64,000 nt of DNA, from positions 62,001 to 126,000 of the forward strand of contig NZ_JANKZG010000003.1 in assembly GCF_027568475.1 (NCBI RefSeq). Reading direction: 5' to 3'. This DNA comes from Acinetobacter sp. HY1485 (GTDB lineage Bacteria; Pseudomonadota; Gammaproteobacteria; Pseudomonadales; Moraxellaceae). A program made the position numbers and the translations under genes. The notes beneath the pieces were generated by a model. The model ran no database searches, was not told the origin of the DNA, and saw nothing but the letters and a program-made list of their open reading frames with translations. Below, one piece after another: positions 21,858 through 31,214 of the stretch; position 1 is the first letter of the stretch, and each line of letters starts with the position of its first letter.

Positions 21858-22529
21858 ATGCGCCCTCGTGCCATAGTATTACTGTCTGGTGGCTTAGACT
21901 CAACAACTTGTTTAGCTTGGGCGCAAGCACGCTATGAATGTCTTGCTTTAAGCTTTCAATACGGTCAACGTTCTAGTACAGAACTTGAAGCAGCAAAAAA
22001 CCTTGCTGAACGCTTAGGTGTAGAGCACCGTATTATTAATATTGATCTAGGCAATCTTGGTGGTTCAGCATTAACAGACCATAGCATTCATGTCCCCGAA
22101 GAAGCACAAGATGGTATTCCTGTCACTTATGTGCCTGCACGTAATACCATCTTTTTATCTTATGCATTGGCAGCAGCCGAAGTTTTTCAGGCAGAAGCCA
22201 TTGTAATTGGTGTAAATGCGGTGGACTATTCAGGCTATCCAGATTGCCGCCCTGAATATATTGACGCTTTTGCAAAACTTGCTGCATTAGCAACAAAAGC
22301 AGGCGTTGAAGGAAAACCGCTTAAAATTGAAACACCTCTGTTACATTTATCCAAAGGGAATATAATACATTTAGGACTAAAACATGGTGTAGACTATTCT
22401 CATACAGTCTCTTGTTATCAGGCTGATAACCAAGGACGTGCTTGCGGTAAGTGTGATAGTTGCCGTTTACGCAAGGAGGGCTTTGCGCAAGCTGGCGTTG
22501 AAGATCCCACACGTTATGTACCACAATAA
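21858..22529 (+). CDS. queC: 7-cyano-7-deazaguanine synthase
   Basis: QueC converts 7-carboxy-7-deazaguanine to preQ0 with ATP and ammonia. The start at 21858 ([20 protein letters not shown]) is chosen because GGAG lies 6 bases upstream; in-frame TTG and ATG codons just before it are too close to that site. The product is 223 residues. It has the PP-loop SGGLDSTT near residue 10 and the zinc site [17 protein letters not shown] near the C-terminus. It forms an operon with queE, and a secreted small protein gene follows 13 bases later. Confidence 0.95.
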   Translation: MRPRAIVLLSGGLDSTTCLAWAQARYECLALSFQYGQRSSTELEAAKNLAERLGVEHRIINIDLGNLGGSALTDHSIHVPEEAQDGIPVTYVPARNTIFLSYALAAAEVFQAEAIVIGVNAVDYSGYPDCRPEYIDAFAKLAALATKAGVEGKPLKIETPLLHLSKGNIIHLGLKHGVDYSHTVSCYQADNQGRACGKCDSCRLRKEGFAQAGVEDPTRYVPQ

Positions 22530-22541
22530 AAGGGTAATTAC

Positions 22542-22940
22542 ATGAAATTTTTAAAATCAAAACTTGTACTTTCTACATTATTTGCAGCAACTGCATTTGC
22601 AACAACTGCATCTCATGCAATGTCAGACCCATCTAAAAGCGCAGATGTACGCGGTACACTAATCAGCAACTGTAAAGAAAGCGCAAGCAAAGCTGGTAAA
22701 CTCACGTCATCAGAAGCTGACAAATTTTGTGCATGCCAAGTAGATGCAGAAGGTCGTTTAACCAAAGCACAAGAATGGCAAATCATTAGCACTGTGAACC
22801 AGAAGAAAAGCCCAAGTAGCTTACCTTTCATTCAACAGCAAAATGCTGCAATTCAAAAATGTTTTGGTCCTCAGTTAACCACTAAACTTAAAACATTAAC
22901 TGAAGAAGCAATGAAAAACGCGCAAGCAAACCAAAAATAA
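22542..22940 (+). CDS. Small secreted protein with four cysteines, unknown function
   Basis: A 132-residue protein with a clear signal peptide (LVLSTLFAATAFATTASHA). The mature region is helical and polar with cysteines near residues 44, 63, 65 and 107, enough for two disulfide bonds in the periplasm. The pattern ISNCKES-CACQVDAEG is distinctive but I do not recognise a named family. AGGG lies 9 bases before the ATG. It starts 13 bases after queC, so it is probably cotranscribed, though queuosine synthesis does not explain it. A terminator follows. Confidence 0.75.
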   Translation: MKFLKSKLVLSTLFAATAFATTASHAMSDPSKSADVRGTLISNCKESASKAGKLTSSEADKFCACQVDAEGRLTKAQEWQIISTVNQKKSPSSLPFIQQQNAAIQKCFGPQLTTKLKTLTEEAMKNAQANQK

Positions 22941-22958
22941 GTTTTAAACTTTAAAAAT

Positions 22959-22986
22959 TAGCCACTCTATGTGGCTAGTTTTTTTT
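22959..22986 (+). terminator. Intrinsic terminator
   Basis: TAGCCAC/GTGGCTA stem (22959-22965, 22971-22977) with a TCTAT loop, then eight T. It ends the queE-queC-small protein unit 12 bases before the peroxiredoxin ATG. Confidence 0.85.
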
Positions 22987-22997
22987 AAGGAGATGTC

Positions 22998-23444
22998 ATG
23001 ATTTCACTTCCTACACAGCCGTTTGCTAGCACACAAGGCGAAATTTATCTTAATGATTTATCGGACTGGTTAATACTTTATTTTTATCCTAAAGATTCAA
23101 CCCCAGGGTGTACAACGCAAGCCGTCGATTTTTCTACTTTAAAAAATGATTTTGAAAATACCACAATTATTGGCGTTTCACGCGATAGTATTAAAACACA
23201 TCAGAATTTCACAGCTAAAAAAGAACTCAGTATTAATTTAATTAGTGATAAAGAAGAAATACTGTGCCAACATTTTGATGTCATTAAAGAAAAAAATATG
23301 TATGGCAAAAAAGTAATGGGCATAGAACGCTCAACCTTCATTTTTTACAAAGGCGAGCTCGTTAAAAGCTATCGTAAAGTAAAAGCAGCAGGACATGCCG
23401 AGATTATTTTAAAAGATTTAAAAGAATTACAAAAAGCGAGATAA
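22998..23444 (+). CDS. bcp: Bcp/PrxQ-like peroxiredoxin lacking the usual resolving cysteine
   Basis: A 148-residue thiol peroxidase of the AhpC/TSA fold. The peroxidatic cysteine is at residue 38 in FYPKDSTPGCTTQAVDF. In E. coli Bcp a resolving cysteine follows five residues later; here that position is valine 43. The only other cysteine is residue 90 (EEILCQHFDV). The enzyme may work as a 1-Cys type reduced by an outside thiol. AAGGAGATGTC before the ATG is a strong ribosome site. It is convergent with yceI, sharing a terminator that overlaps its stop codon. Confidence 0.85.
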   Translation: MISLPTQPFASTQGEIYLNDLSDWLILYFYPKDSTPGCTTQAVDFSTLKNDFENTTIIGVSRDSIKTHQNFTAKKELSINLISDKEEILCQHFDVIKEKNMYGKKVMGIERSTFIFYKGELVKSYRKVKAAGHAEIILKDLKELQKAR

Positions 23445-23459
23445 TCTCGCTTTATTTTT
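23433..23459. terminator. Bidirectional terminator between peroxiredoxin and YceI genes
   Basis: AAAGCGAGA (23433-23441) and TCTCGCTTT (23445-23453) form a 9-bp stem with a three-base loop overlapping the peroxiredoxin stop codon, with A-run before and TTTATTTTT after. Confidence 0.75.
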
Positions 23460-23973
23460 GTACTAAATCACCATCTACATAGATATCAACGTGATCTGCA
23501 ATCGACTTCATCTCAAAGTTTTTCATTTGTACTTGTGTCGTTGCTTTAATATGGTTTGGTGTAATAGTGCTATAAAAAACAACAGGGCGTGTTTTACCTT
23601 TAATGGTTAGATTACCAAAGACATTATATTTATTACGTCCTAATGCCTGAATTTTTGTACTATCAAATACAATTTTTTGGTATTTATCAGCATTAAAATA
23701 TTTTTCGCCCAATAACATATCTTTTAAACTACTTGTTGTTGGCTGTATGCTTGGCACTTGCATGGTAAAATTGATCTGTGTTTGAGCAAGTTGAGTTGCA
23801 TCAAATTTAACTGTTGAATTTACCTCTCCAAATGTAGCATCTACAATTTTAATGCCAAATTTTTTAATATAAAAACCAACTGTTCCTTGATCTGAAAGTT
23901 TTGCAGGTTCTAACGCATGGCTAACCGTAATTGCACTCATACAAAGTGTAAATAGCAAAGATTTTTTTAACAT
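23452..23973 (-). CDS. YceI family periplasmic protein
   Basis: YceI proteins form a beta-barrel in the periplasm that binds polyisoprenoid-like lipids. The 173-residue product has a signal peptide (LLFTLCMSAITVSHA) and the family pattern: GTVGFYIKKFGIKIVDATFG, KYFNADKYQKIVFDSTKI, and the late FGNLTIKGKTRPV. The biological role is unclear in this organism. It starts 27 bases after the nadM stop, so it could be the tail of the pst transcript, ending at the bidirectional terminator. Confidence 0.9.
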   Translation of the reverse strand: MLKKSLLFTLCMSAITVSHALEPAKLSDQGTVGFYIKKFGIKIVDATFGEVNSTVKFDATQLAQTQINFTMQVPSIQPTTSSLKDMLLGEKYFNADKYQKIVFDSTKIQALGRNKYNVFGNLTIKGKTRPVVFYSTITPNHIKATTQVQMKNFEMKSIADHVDIYVDGDLVQK

Positions 23974-24000
23974 TTAAAACCTAAGTTCTTAAAATTTGAC

Positions 24001-24555
24001 TTAGTTTAAACAATTTTGCTTAAGATATTCTTGTTGTAAATCTTGGTAGATTTGTGTCTGTTTAAAATTTACTAAAAAATCTTGTGTCCCTAAGGGTAAA
24101 TATTGCGTATCAATGTGCCCTTCATAATACGCTTGGCGTAGAGGTGTAGCAGAAATTGAGTTTTTTAAACTCTCTAATGGTACAAGTTGCCAGTTTGGAA
24201 ACAATTTAAGATAGTAAGATGAATCATCTTTAAAATGACCAATCAAACCAATGTTTGATGCACTGTGTGTTACTTCGTTTACCTTTTGCTTAACTTGTTT
24301 TACCCATTTTTCATCGTTATACACATCCACAATATGTACAAATTTAATCCGCTGTTGTTGCTCAGAGGTAAAATTCGATAAAATCATATTTTCGCGTTCT
24401 TGTGCTAAAAAAGGATTTTTTAAACTCCGCTCGGACTGTGCAGAACCTAAAGCTAAAACAACAGATTGACTGCGTTGTAATGCAATCTCAACAGTTTGTA
24501 AATGTGCATAATGAAATGGCTGAAAACGCCCAATAAAAACCAGATAATCAAACAT
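24001..24555 (-). CDS. nadM: NadM-type nicotinamide-nucleotide adenylyltransferase
   Basis: The 184-residue protein opens with MFDYLVFIGRFQPFHYAHLQ, the nucleotidyltransferase GRFQPFHxxH motif, and ends its core with SISATPLRQAYYEG, the ISATxxR motif. It would join NMN (or a related mononucleotide) and ATP to make NAD. The bifunctional NadM-Nudix relatives carry a second domain; this one stops after the adenylyltransferase. The ATG directly follows the stop of the upstream gene, so it belongs to the pst transcript. Exact substrate preference is inferred. Confidence 0.85.
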   Translation of the reverse strand: MFDYLVFIGRFQPFHYAHLQTVEIALQRSQSVVLALGSAQSERSLKNPFLAQERENMILSNFTSEQQQRIKFVHIVDVYNDEKWVKQVKQKVNEVTHSASNIGLIGHFKDDSSYYLKLFPNWQLVPLESLKNSISATPLRQAYYEGHIDTQYLPLGTQDFLVNFKQTQIYQDLQQEYLKQNCLN

Positions 24556-24870
24556 TTAATTTATTTCTAATAATTGGATAAATTCAAAAGCAGGCTCTTC
24601 ATAAGGATGGCTTTCTTGTAGTGCAGTAAGCACTTGTTTTGCCAAATGATTAGGTACAATGATTTCTACCCGCCACTCTTCAACATGCATTAACTGATCT
24701 AATTTGCCTAAAAACGGTTGCGCAGTACCTTTAGGTTTAAACTGCCCAAGTCCTTTAACTTGCCAAACGCAGTGTTCATAGTCGCCTATTGTACCTGCAC
24801 CTACCTTAAAAAGCGCGGTTTTTGTCTCTTCCAAATGGCTTTGCGGTACAAAGTAAATCAGTTTTAACAT
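24556..24870 (-). CDS. Stand-alone NIF3-insert-like (YqfO-like) protein
   Basis: A 104-residue protein, MLKLIYFVPQSHLEETKTAL, ending with ESHPYEEPAFEFIQL. The HPYEEPA motif and overall pattern match the CutA-like insert domain found inside NIF3/YqfO proteins, here without the metal-binding NIF3 halves. Its function is not established. It is two bases after pstB and its stop abuts the nadM start, so all are translated from one mRNA. Confidence 0.75.
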   Translation of the reverse strand: MLKLIYFVPQSHLEETKTALFKVGAGTIGDYEHCVWQVKGLGQFKPKGTAQPFLGKLDQLMHVEEWRVEIIVPNHLAKQVLTALQESHPYEEPAFEFIQLLEIN

Positions 24871-24872
24871 TC

Positions 24873-25721
24873 CTATCCAAAACGCCCTGTAATATAGGCT
24901 TCTGTAAGTTGATGATCGGGTTTGGTAAATACTTTTTCTGTTGCATTTACCTCAATTAAATCGCCTAAGTGGAAATAAGCTGTACGGTCTGAGACACGCG
25001 CCGCTTGTTGCATAGAGTGCGTTACAATTGCAATTGTATATTGCGTAGAAAGCTCAGAAATAAGCTCTTCTACTTTTGCAGTTGCAATTGGATCTAATGC
25101 AGAACATGGCTCATCCATCAAAATAACTTCAGGGCTAACCGCAATTGTGCGGGCAATACATAAACGTTGTTGCTGACCACCCGATAAACTTGTACCCGAT
25201 TGATGCAAACGCTCTTTTACTTCGTCCCATAAACCTGCTTTACGCAAACTATTTTCTACAATTTCTTCTAAATCGTATTTATCACGCGCCAATCCATGTA
25301 ATTTAGGACCGTAAGCTACATTATCAAAAATAGATTTTGGAAACGGGTTTGGTTTTTGAAATACCATGCCTACTTGCGCACGTAATAATACAACATCTAA
25401 ACGTGGATCATAAATATCTTGCTGATCTAACGTCACTTTTCCTGTTACACGGCACGTATCAATCGTGTCATTCATTCGATTAAGTGTACGCAAAAATGTT
25501 GATTTGCCACAACCCGATGGACCAATAAATGCAATGACTTCATTTTGATAAATATCTAAACTAATCCCTTTAATCGCTTCAGTTTCGCCATAGTAAACAT
25601 GGACATCTTCTGCCGACATTTTTACATCTTTGATAATGGGTTCTTTTTTCAATTCAGAAGGACTATATTGCATCTTTGGTGTACTATTTTGTACAGAATT
25701 TTCGTCTAATACTACTGTCAT
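24873..25721 (-). CDS. pstB: Phosphate ABC transporter ATP-binding protein
   Basis: PstB powers phosphate import by the PstSCAB complex. Walker [10 protein letters not shown], signature [13 protein letters not shown] and Walker [14 protein letters not shown] are all present. The start is set at 25721 ([20 protein letters not shown]), giving 282 residues; an in-frame TTG at 25742 lies inside pstA. Even so there is a 25-30 residue N-terminal extension relative to E. coli PstB. It begins 15 bases beyond the pstA stop and is followed two bases later by the NIF3-insert-like gene. Confidence 0.95.
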   Translation of the reverse strand: MTVVLDENSVQNSTPKMQYSPSELKKEPIIKDVKMSAEDVHVYYGETEAIKGISLDIYQNEVIAFIGPSGCGKSTFLRTLNRMNDTIDTCRVTGKVTLDQQDIYDPRLDVVLLRAQVGMVFQKPNPFPKSIFDNVAYGPKLHGLARDKYDLEEIVENSLRKAGLWDEVKERLHQSGTSLSGGQQQRLCIARTIAVSPEVILMDEPCSALDPIATAKVEELISELSTQYTIAIVTHSMQQAARVSDRTAYFHLGDLIEVNATEKVFTKPDHQLTEAYITGRFG

Positions 25722-25735
25722 TTTGTGTCTCAATC

Positions 25736-27076
25736 TTACCAACGAACTTCGAACTTCTTACGCAACCAAATTGCAAGTCCGTTTAGTCCTATCATTAATG
25801 CTAAAAGTACGATAATGGCTGCTGCCGTACGTCCTTCAAAAAAGTTACGTAGCTCATTACCCTGCCATAAGAAAATTTGTACAGGTAATGCTGTGGATTG
25901 ATCAACAGGCGTTGCAGGTACATTTGCAACAAATGCGCTCATACCAATTAAAAGCAAGGGTGCTGTTTCCCCAAGTGCTTGTGCCACACCAATAATGGCA
26001 CCTGTTAAAATACCGGGTAACGCAAGTGGTAAAATATGGTGAAATACTGTTTGTACATTCGATGCCCCTAAACCCTGTGCAGCTTGGCGAATAGAAGGTG
26101 GTACTGCTTTAAGTGCCGCACGCGTCGTAATAATAACGGTCGGTAATGTCATTAAACTCAGTACCAAACCACCAACCAAAGGTGCTGAAAGTGGCAAGTG
26201 CATCCAACCAATAAAAATAGCTGCACCTAATAAACCAAATACAATAGAAGGTACTGCTGCTAAGTTATTGATATTTACTTCCACCACATCTGTGATAAAG
26301 TTTTTCTTTGCAAACTCTTCTAAGTAAATCGCACTTGCAACCCCTACAGGGATAGAGACAAAAATAACAATCAGCATCATATATAAAGAGCCAACAATCG
26401 CACCTGATAAACCACTACTTGCAGGCGAACTACGCGAGTCTGTATTGGTAAAAATTTGGAAGTTAAACTGACTGGTTAACACACCATCTTTTACAAGTTT
26501 ATCTGCCAACTGACGCACTTCTGGGCTTAACTGTTGTTGTTGGTCAGGCAATTGACGATCAATTTTGCCTGTTACCCAAACATCTACATTAGCGTCAGCA
26601 AGTAGCTTCATATCCACTGTTTTGCCGACTAAACTTGAGTCGGCAAAAACCATATCACGCAAGCGATATGCCTCAGAGCTGGTATAAATACTGCGTAAAT
26701 TATCTTCTTGATGAGTCAAAGATTTATCTTGGTTTTCAATACTTTTAACCAATAATGCATCCCAATCCACCATGCCCATTTTAGTTTGCCAATCAATATA
26801 ACGCGCTTGATACATTGCAGGTGTTTCATTGGCTTTTTGTACAGGCTTACTCCCTGCATCAATCATTTTAGGATCTAGATACACAGGTACATTTAAGCTC
26901 ATTTGCCAAAATGCAGGTAAACCTTTGTATAAAATACTGCTAAACAACAAAACAACACACATTAAACCCGTGAGTACAGCAGCCAATCCAAAGAAACGAA
27001 AGCCTTTTTCTTTACGGTGACGTTTGGCAAGAGACTGACTGATCTTTTGCTTTCTTTCTTCTCGTGTCATATTCAT
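25736..27076 (-). CDS. pstA: Phosphate ABC transporter permease PstA, long form
   Basis: PstA is one of the two channel subunits of the phosphate importer. At 446 residues it is much longer than E. coli PstA (296). The N-terminal part (residues 1-220) has one membrane segment followed by a large extra soluble region resembling DUF3333, and the C-terminal part is the normal permease with EAA loop [20 protein letters not shown]. Its ATG overlaps the pstC stop (ATGA), so it is translationally coupled. A second in-frame ATG lies two codons later. Long forms are known in Pseudomonas and related genera. Confidence 0.93.
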   Translation of the reverse strand: MNMTREERKQKISQSLAKRHRKEKGFRFFGLAAVLTGLMCVVLLFSSILYKGLPAFWQMSLNVPVYLDPKMIDAGSKPVQKANETPAMYQARYIDWQTKMGMVDWDALLVKSIENQDKSLTHQEDNLRSIYTSSEAYRLRDMVFADSSLVGKTVDMKLLADANVDVWVTGKIDRQLPDQQQQLSPEVRQLADKLVKDGVLTSQFNFQIFTNTDSRSSPASSGLSGAIVGSLYMMLIVIFVSIPVGVASAIYLEEFAKKNFITDVVEVNINNLAAVPSIVFGLLGAAIFIGWMHLPLSAPLVGGLVLSLMTLPTVIITTRAALKAVPPSIRQAAQGLGASNVQTVFHHILPLALPGILTGAIIGVAQALGETAPLLLIGMSAFVANVPATPVDQSTALPVQIFLWQGNELRNFFEGRTAAAIIVLLALMIGLNGLAIWLRKKFEVRW

Positions 27077-28452
27077 TCGTATTGCTCACGGTACTTACGC
27101 ACAATATAAAGTGCCACAATATTTAAGCCCAATGTAATTACAAATAGTGTTAAACCAAGTGCAAATGCAACCAATGCTTGCGGGCTTGCAAAATCGGTAT
27201 CGCCTGTTAATTGGTTTACAATTGTTACAGTTACGGTAGATACAGCTTCTAATGGATTGACATGCAATAACGGGCTATTGCCTGCTGCAAGTACTACAAT
27301 CATGGTTTCGCCAATGGCACGCGAGGCAGCCAATAAAAATGCACCAATAATGCCGGGCAATGCTGCAGGTAATACCACTTTACGCACTGTTTCGGCTTGC
27401 GTTGCCCCTAAACCAAGTGATCCATCACGCAGTGTTCGTGGTACTTGCGTAATAATGTCATCAGATAAAGAAGACACAAATGGAATAATCATAATACCCA
27501 TCACAACGCCTGCTGTAAGTGCACTTGTTGCATTGATGCTAATTCCAATAGCATCACCCACTTCTTTAAAAAACGGACCCACAACCATCAAGGCGAATAC
27601 GCCATATACGATGGTTGGAATACCTGCTAAAACTTCAATGGCAGGTTTTGCCCAAGCGCGTAAACGTGGTGATGCATATTCAGCAAGATAGATTGCGGTC
27701 ATTAATCCCACAGGAATAGCCACCAACAAAGCCACCGCACTCACCATAAATGTACCCCAGAGCAACGGTAACAAACCGTAACTACCTGATGCATTACCCG
27801 ATGTGCTAAATCCTGGATTCCACTCTGTGCCAAAGAAAAAATCGATAGGACTGACAAAATGGAAGAAACGCAATGCCTCACTGAGCATAGATAACACAAT
27901 GCCAATTGTGGTTAAAATGGCAACGCCCGAACACAACGCTAGCCCTATTCTTGTTATTTTTTCAACGTAATTACGTGCACGGTAGTCTTTTTCTACTTTT
28001 TTTTGTGTAATCAATAGACCAACTAGAGCCACACATACCACAACAGCAAATTTTGCATAGTTTCCAATTTTTTCAATATTGGCATAATGCTGTGCTGCAC
28101 TCATTTCATAACTTTGAACTTGATCTGTCACACCAAAACCTGACGCAATTGCATGCACACGATCAAGTAAAACTATTCTTCCTGTTGCATCTAAATTTGC
28201 TAAAACATCTTGAGGAATCTGATTAAAAACCACGTGCTTTAACAAAGTTGGTTCAACAATATTCCATAAAATAAAAATTAAAAAAGCAGGAACACCACAC
28301 CATAACGCAACAAAAGCGCCATAATAGGTAGGACGTGAATGTAACGTTACTGTATTTTTACCTGCACCTGCCAATTTACGACTTTTTCTTAAACCAAATT
28401 GATATGCCACTGCAATAAGCGCAAGTAATATCCCTAATACAAGCAGATTCAT
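27073..28452 (-). CDS. pstC: Phosphate ABC transporter permease PstC, long form
   Basis: PstC pairs with PstA in the inner membrane. The 459-residue protein has an extra ~130-residue N-terminal region between the first membrane helix and the permease core compared with E. coli (319 residues). The core includes AEYASPRLRAWAKPAIEVLA, SLGLGATQAETVRKVVLPAA and late hydrophobic helices. GGAGAG lies five bases before the ATG. A hairpin terminator separates it from pstS, and its end overlaps pstA. Confidence 0.93.
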   Translation of the reverse strand: MNLLVLGILLALIAVAYQFGLRKSRKLAGAGKNTVTLHSRPTYYGAFVALWCGVPAFLIFILWNIVEPTLLKHVVFNQIPQDVLANLDATGRIVLLDRVHAIASGFGVTDQVQSYEMSAAQHYANIEKIGNYAKFAVVVCVALVGLLITQKKVEKDYRARNYVEKITRIGLALCSGVAILTTIGIVLSMLSEALRFFHFVSPIDFFFGTEWNPGFSTSGNASGSYGLLPLLWGTFMVSAVALLVAIPVGLMTAIYLAEYASPRLRAWAKPAIEVLAGIPTIVYGVFALMVVGPFFKEVGDAIGISINATSALTAGVVMGIMIIPFVSSLSDDIITQVPRTLRDGSLGLGATQAETVRKVVLPAALPGIIGAFLLAASRAIGETMIVVLAAGNSPLLHVNPLEAVSTVTVTIVNQLTGDTDFASPQALVAFALGLTLFVITLGLNIVALYIVRKYREQYE

Positions 28453-28461
28453 TTTCTCTCC

Positions 28462-28496
28462 AAAAAAAAGCGTGTTGTTTTTTTACAACACGCTTT
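28462..28496 (-). terminator. Attenuating terminator between pstS and pstC
   Basis: AAAGCGTGTTGT (28467-28478) and ACAACACGCTTT (28485-28496) make a 12-bp stem; on the minus strand it is followed by a T-run (the A-run at 28462-28469). It lies between pstS and pstC and would favour high pstS mRNA. Confidence 0.8.
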
Positions 28497-28502
28497 TTCT
28501 AA

Positions 28503-29522
28503 TTACTTCACTGTTTTACCAGCTTTAAAGTCTGCTAAAACTTGTGCTCTCTCTGCGTCAGACATTGAAATCAAGCCTGCTTTTTCTAATTTTGAACCTT
28601 TTCCTGATACTTTTTTGCTCAAGAAGAATTCAACATACTGCGGCAGGCCTTTCACAACACCTAAATGCTCGCCTTTTACATAAAAGTAAAGTGGACGGGA
28701 TACAGGATATTGACCATTAAGAATAGTTTTCTCACTTGGCATTACGTTGTTTACAGTTGCTACGCGTAAACGGTCACGGTTTTGCTCATAAAACCCTAAC
28801 CCAAAAACACCCACTGCATTTGGTGCTGTTTTTAAACGTGCAAGTGTTTCCGTGTAATCGCCTGAAATTTCAATCACTCGACCATCTTTACGGAAAGTCG
28901 AACATGCTTTTTCTTGTTCTTCTTTACCTAATTTTTTCATGTAATCGTAAGCGTCACAACCTGCGGTTACCATTTTTTCTTGGAATACTTCACGCGTACC
29001 ATGGTTAGACGCAGGAATCACCAACAAAATTGGCTCATTTGGAAGTGTTGGATCAATTTGGTTCCAACGCGTATATGGGTTAGGAATTAACTTACCTTTT
29101 GCAGGAAGTTTCTCTGCAAGTGCTGCAAATACATGATAAGGCTTTAATTTAAATGCTGGTTGCGATGCGCTAGATGCAAACACAATTCCATCATAACCGA
29201 CTTTAATTTCTTGTACTTTATTCACACCTGCCTGATGGCAGTTTGAAAGCTCTGTACCTTTAATTTTACGAGATGCATTGGCAATATCAATCGTGTTTTC
29301 TGCTACACCTTGACAGAACTGTTTTAAACCACCAGATGTACCCCCAGAACCTACAACAGGTGTTTTAAATTGTGGAAACGTATGTCCAAATTCTTCAGCA
29401 ACAATACTTGCATACGGCAATACTGTTGATGAGCCTGCAATTTGAATGGTTTCGCGCGCTGCGTTTGCATTCACCCCAACTGTTGCTGCCGTAACAGCAA
29501 ATGCAAGTGCTAAATATTTCAT
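28503..29522 (-). CDS. pstS: Phosphate ABC transporter substrate-binding protein
   Basis: PstS binds phosphate in the periplasm for PstCAB. The 339-residue precursor has a signal peptide ending NANAA. Phosphate-contacting loops are visible: IAGSSTVLPYA, VGSGGTSGGLKQFC and NASRKI. It is the first gene of a minus-strand operon pstS-pstC-pstA-pstB-NIF3-like-nadM, possibly also yceI. Three PhoB-type half-sites lie 66-94 bases upstream of the start. A strong hairpin follows the stop. Confidence 0.95.
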   Translation of the reverse strand: MKYLALAFAVTAATVGVNANAARETIQIAGSSTVLPYASIVAEEFGHTFPQFKTPVVGSGGTSGGLKQFCQGVAENTIDIANASRKIKGTELSNCHQAGVNKVQEIKVGYDGIVFASSASQPAFKLKPYHVFAALAEKLPAKGKLIPNPYTRWNQIDPTLPNEPILLVIPASNHGTREVFQEKMVTAGCDAYDYMKKLGKEEQEKACSTFRKDGRVIEISGDYTETLARLKTAPNAVGVFGLGFYEQNRDRLRVATVNNVMPSEKTILNGQYPVSRPLYFYVKGEHLGVVKGLPQYVEFFLSKKVSGKGSKLEKAGLISMSDAERAQVLADFKAGKTVK

Positions 29523-29587
29523 GGATTTAAGCCCTAAAAAGTTGCTTTATATGTTCGTTTTCCCTGTGAACATTGTGTTTTTTTTAT

Positions 29588-29616
29588 ATGACATTTACGT
29601 GACAACTAGATGACGC
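29588..29616 (-). promoter_or_regulatory. Pho box, three PhoB half-sites upstream of pstS
   Basis: Read on the minus strand: GCGTCAT, CTAG, TTGTCAC, GTAA, ATGTCAT. These are three 7-base half-sites at exact 11-base spacing, matching the architecture CTGTCAT-N4-CTGTCAY. CACAAT about 11 bases downstream could be the -10. PhoB binding is inferred. Confidence 0.75.
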
Positions 29617-29662
29617 TTTTATGATAGATAAGTGTTTGACGGGTACTTCACTTTTTACACTC

Positions 29663-29692
29663 AAAAAAAAGGTCACCGTAGTGACCTTTTTT
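29663..29692 (-). terminator. Intrinsic terminator after ddc
   Basis: Stem GGTCAC/GTGACC (29671-29676, 29681-29686) with CGTA loop, flanked by eight A and six T, so it works for ddc and may also block leftward read-through into pstS. Confidence 0.85.
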
Positions 29693-29693
29693 C

Positions 29694-31211
29694 TTAATCA
29701 ATCGGTGGTACGTAAGTACCTGAAGCAATCGCATCTTTAATACGCGCTACCTCAGATTGAATTTGAGTTAATAACTCTTTTACATTTTCCATCGTTGCAA
29801 CAGGGCTTAATAATGTCATTTTTAAAGACTGTACATCGCCCACTTTTGTTACACCCACATTTGCTTCGCCACCCGCAAATAGTTCATCTGCTACGTTTTG
29901 GTTCAAGATGTCTATCAAATCTGATGGATAGCCTTGTGGTACAACACGGAAAAGTACCGATGCAAATTGTGGCTCAATCAATAATTCTAGCTCAGCAGAA
30001 TTCTTGATATATTGTGCAGCCTCTTGCGATAACTTCACACCATGATCAATCATTGAGCCATAAAGTTCTTCACCTAATGCTTCTATCGTCATCCACAATT
30101 TCAACGCATCAAAACGGCGTGTTGTTTGTAAAGATTTAGACACAAGGTTAGGTACGCCATGCTCTTCATCATAAGCAGAGTTTAAATATTCTGCTTCATA
30201 ATGCATAAAGCGATAGTTGGCTTCATCTTTAAGTAAGAAAGCACCACAGCTAATGGTTTGGAAATAATGCTTATGGAAATCAAGCGTTACAGAATCTGCT
30301 TGTTCTAAACCATCTAACCAATGACGGTAGTCATTTGATAAAATTAAAGCACCACCCCAAGCGGCATCAACATGCATCCAAGCATTATACTTATTAGTAA
30401 TTGCACGGATTTCTTTTAATGGGTCAATTGCGCCTGCGTCTGTTGTACCCGCAGTTGCAACCACACATGCCACAATTTTGCCATCTGCTTGTAGTTGTGC
30501 CATTGTTTTTTCTAAGGCATCAACATCCATTTGCGCTTTGTTGTTGGTTGGCACAGTCACCACAGACTGAAAGCCCATTCCCATCAATGCCATGTTTTTT
30601 TGTACAGAAAAGTGAGCATTCTCAGAACAAATCACTTTTACATTTTTCATGGCTTCGCTTGGAATGCCATCACGCTGTACAGAATGTCCCGCCCAATACG
30701 ATGCAATACACTTATCACGTGCAAGTAATACGCCCATTAAGTTAGACTGCGTACCACCTGAGGTAAACACGCCTGCCTGACCTGCACCATAACCAATTTT
30801 TTGGCGCAACCAATCAATCAACTGCACTTCCATCAATGAACCTGCAGGGCTTTGATCCCAAGAATCCATTGATTGGTTTGTTGCATTAATCAGCACTTCA
30901 GCAATTTGACTAATCACCATGGTTGGGCAATGCAAATGTGCTAAAGAATGTGGATGATGAACTTTTAAACTTTTATTTAAAAATAGTTCAATCATACGGT
31001 TTAATGCATTTTGAACGCCTAAGCCCTCAGAAGTTGCATTAAAAGCAATGGCAGCGCGTAGCTCTTTAATGCTACCGCCTGTATACATTTTTTCATTTTG
31101 CAACCATGCACTCACTGCCTTTACGGCTTGTGCCATTGCCGACTCATAGTCAGCAATGGATTGTGCATCATTACATAACAACGCTTGGCGATGTTGTGTA
31201 AAATCAACCAT
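29694..31211 (-). CDS. ddc: L-2,4-diaminobutyrate decarboxylase
   Basis: Ddc is a PLP group II decarboxylase turning L-2,4-diaminobutyrate into 1,3-diaminopropane. The 505-residue product has the family signature around the PLP lysine ([12 protein letters not shown]), the [10 protein letters not shown] aspartate site and [11 protein letters not shown]. It follows dat by three bases on the same strand. This pair was first described in Acinetobacter baumannii and is needed there for diaminopropane production and surface motility (established knowledge for that species). A terminator ends the unit. Confidence 0.93.
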   Translation of the reverse strand: MVDFTQHRQALLCNDAQSIADYESAMAQAVKAVSAWLQNEKMYTGGSIKELRAAIAFNATSEGLGVQNALNRMIELFLNKSLKVHHPHSLAHLHCPTMVISQIAEVLINATNQSMDSWDQSPAGSLMEVQLIDWLRQKIGYGAGQAGVFTSGGTQSNLMGVLLARDKCIASYWAGHSVQRDGIPSEAMKNVKVICSENAHFSVQKNMALMGMGFQSVVTVPTNNKAQMDVDALEKTMAQLQADGKIVACVVATAGTTDAGAIDPLKEIRAITNKYNAWMHVDAAWGGALILSNDYRHWLDGLEQADSVTLDFHKHYFQTISCGAFLLKDEANYRFMHYEAEYLNSAYDEEHGVPNLVSKSLQTTRRFDALKLWMTIEALGEELYGSMIDHGVKLSQEAAQYIKNSAELELLIEPQFASVLFRVVPQGYPSDLIDILNQNVADELFAGGEANVGVTKVGDVQSLKMTLLSPVATMENVKELLTQIQSEVARIKDAIASGTYVPPID

Positions 31212-31214
31212 TAA

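Noticed and set aside
23452..23973. YceI as a lipid-transport member of the pst operon
   Set aside because: The 27-base spacing allows cotranscription, but there is no evidence for a functional link, so it is annotated independently.
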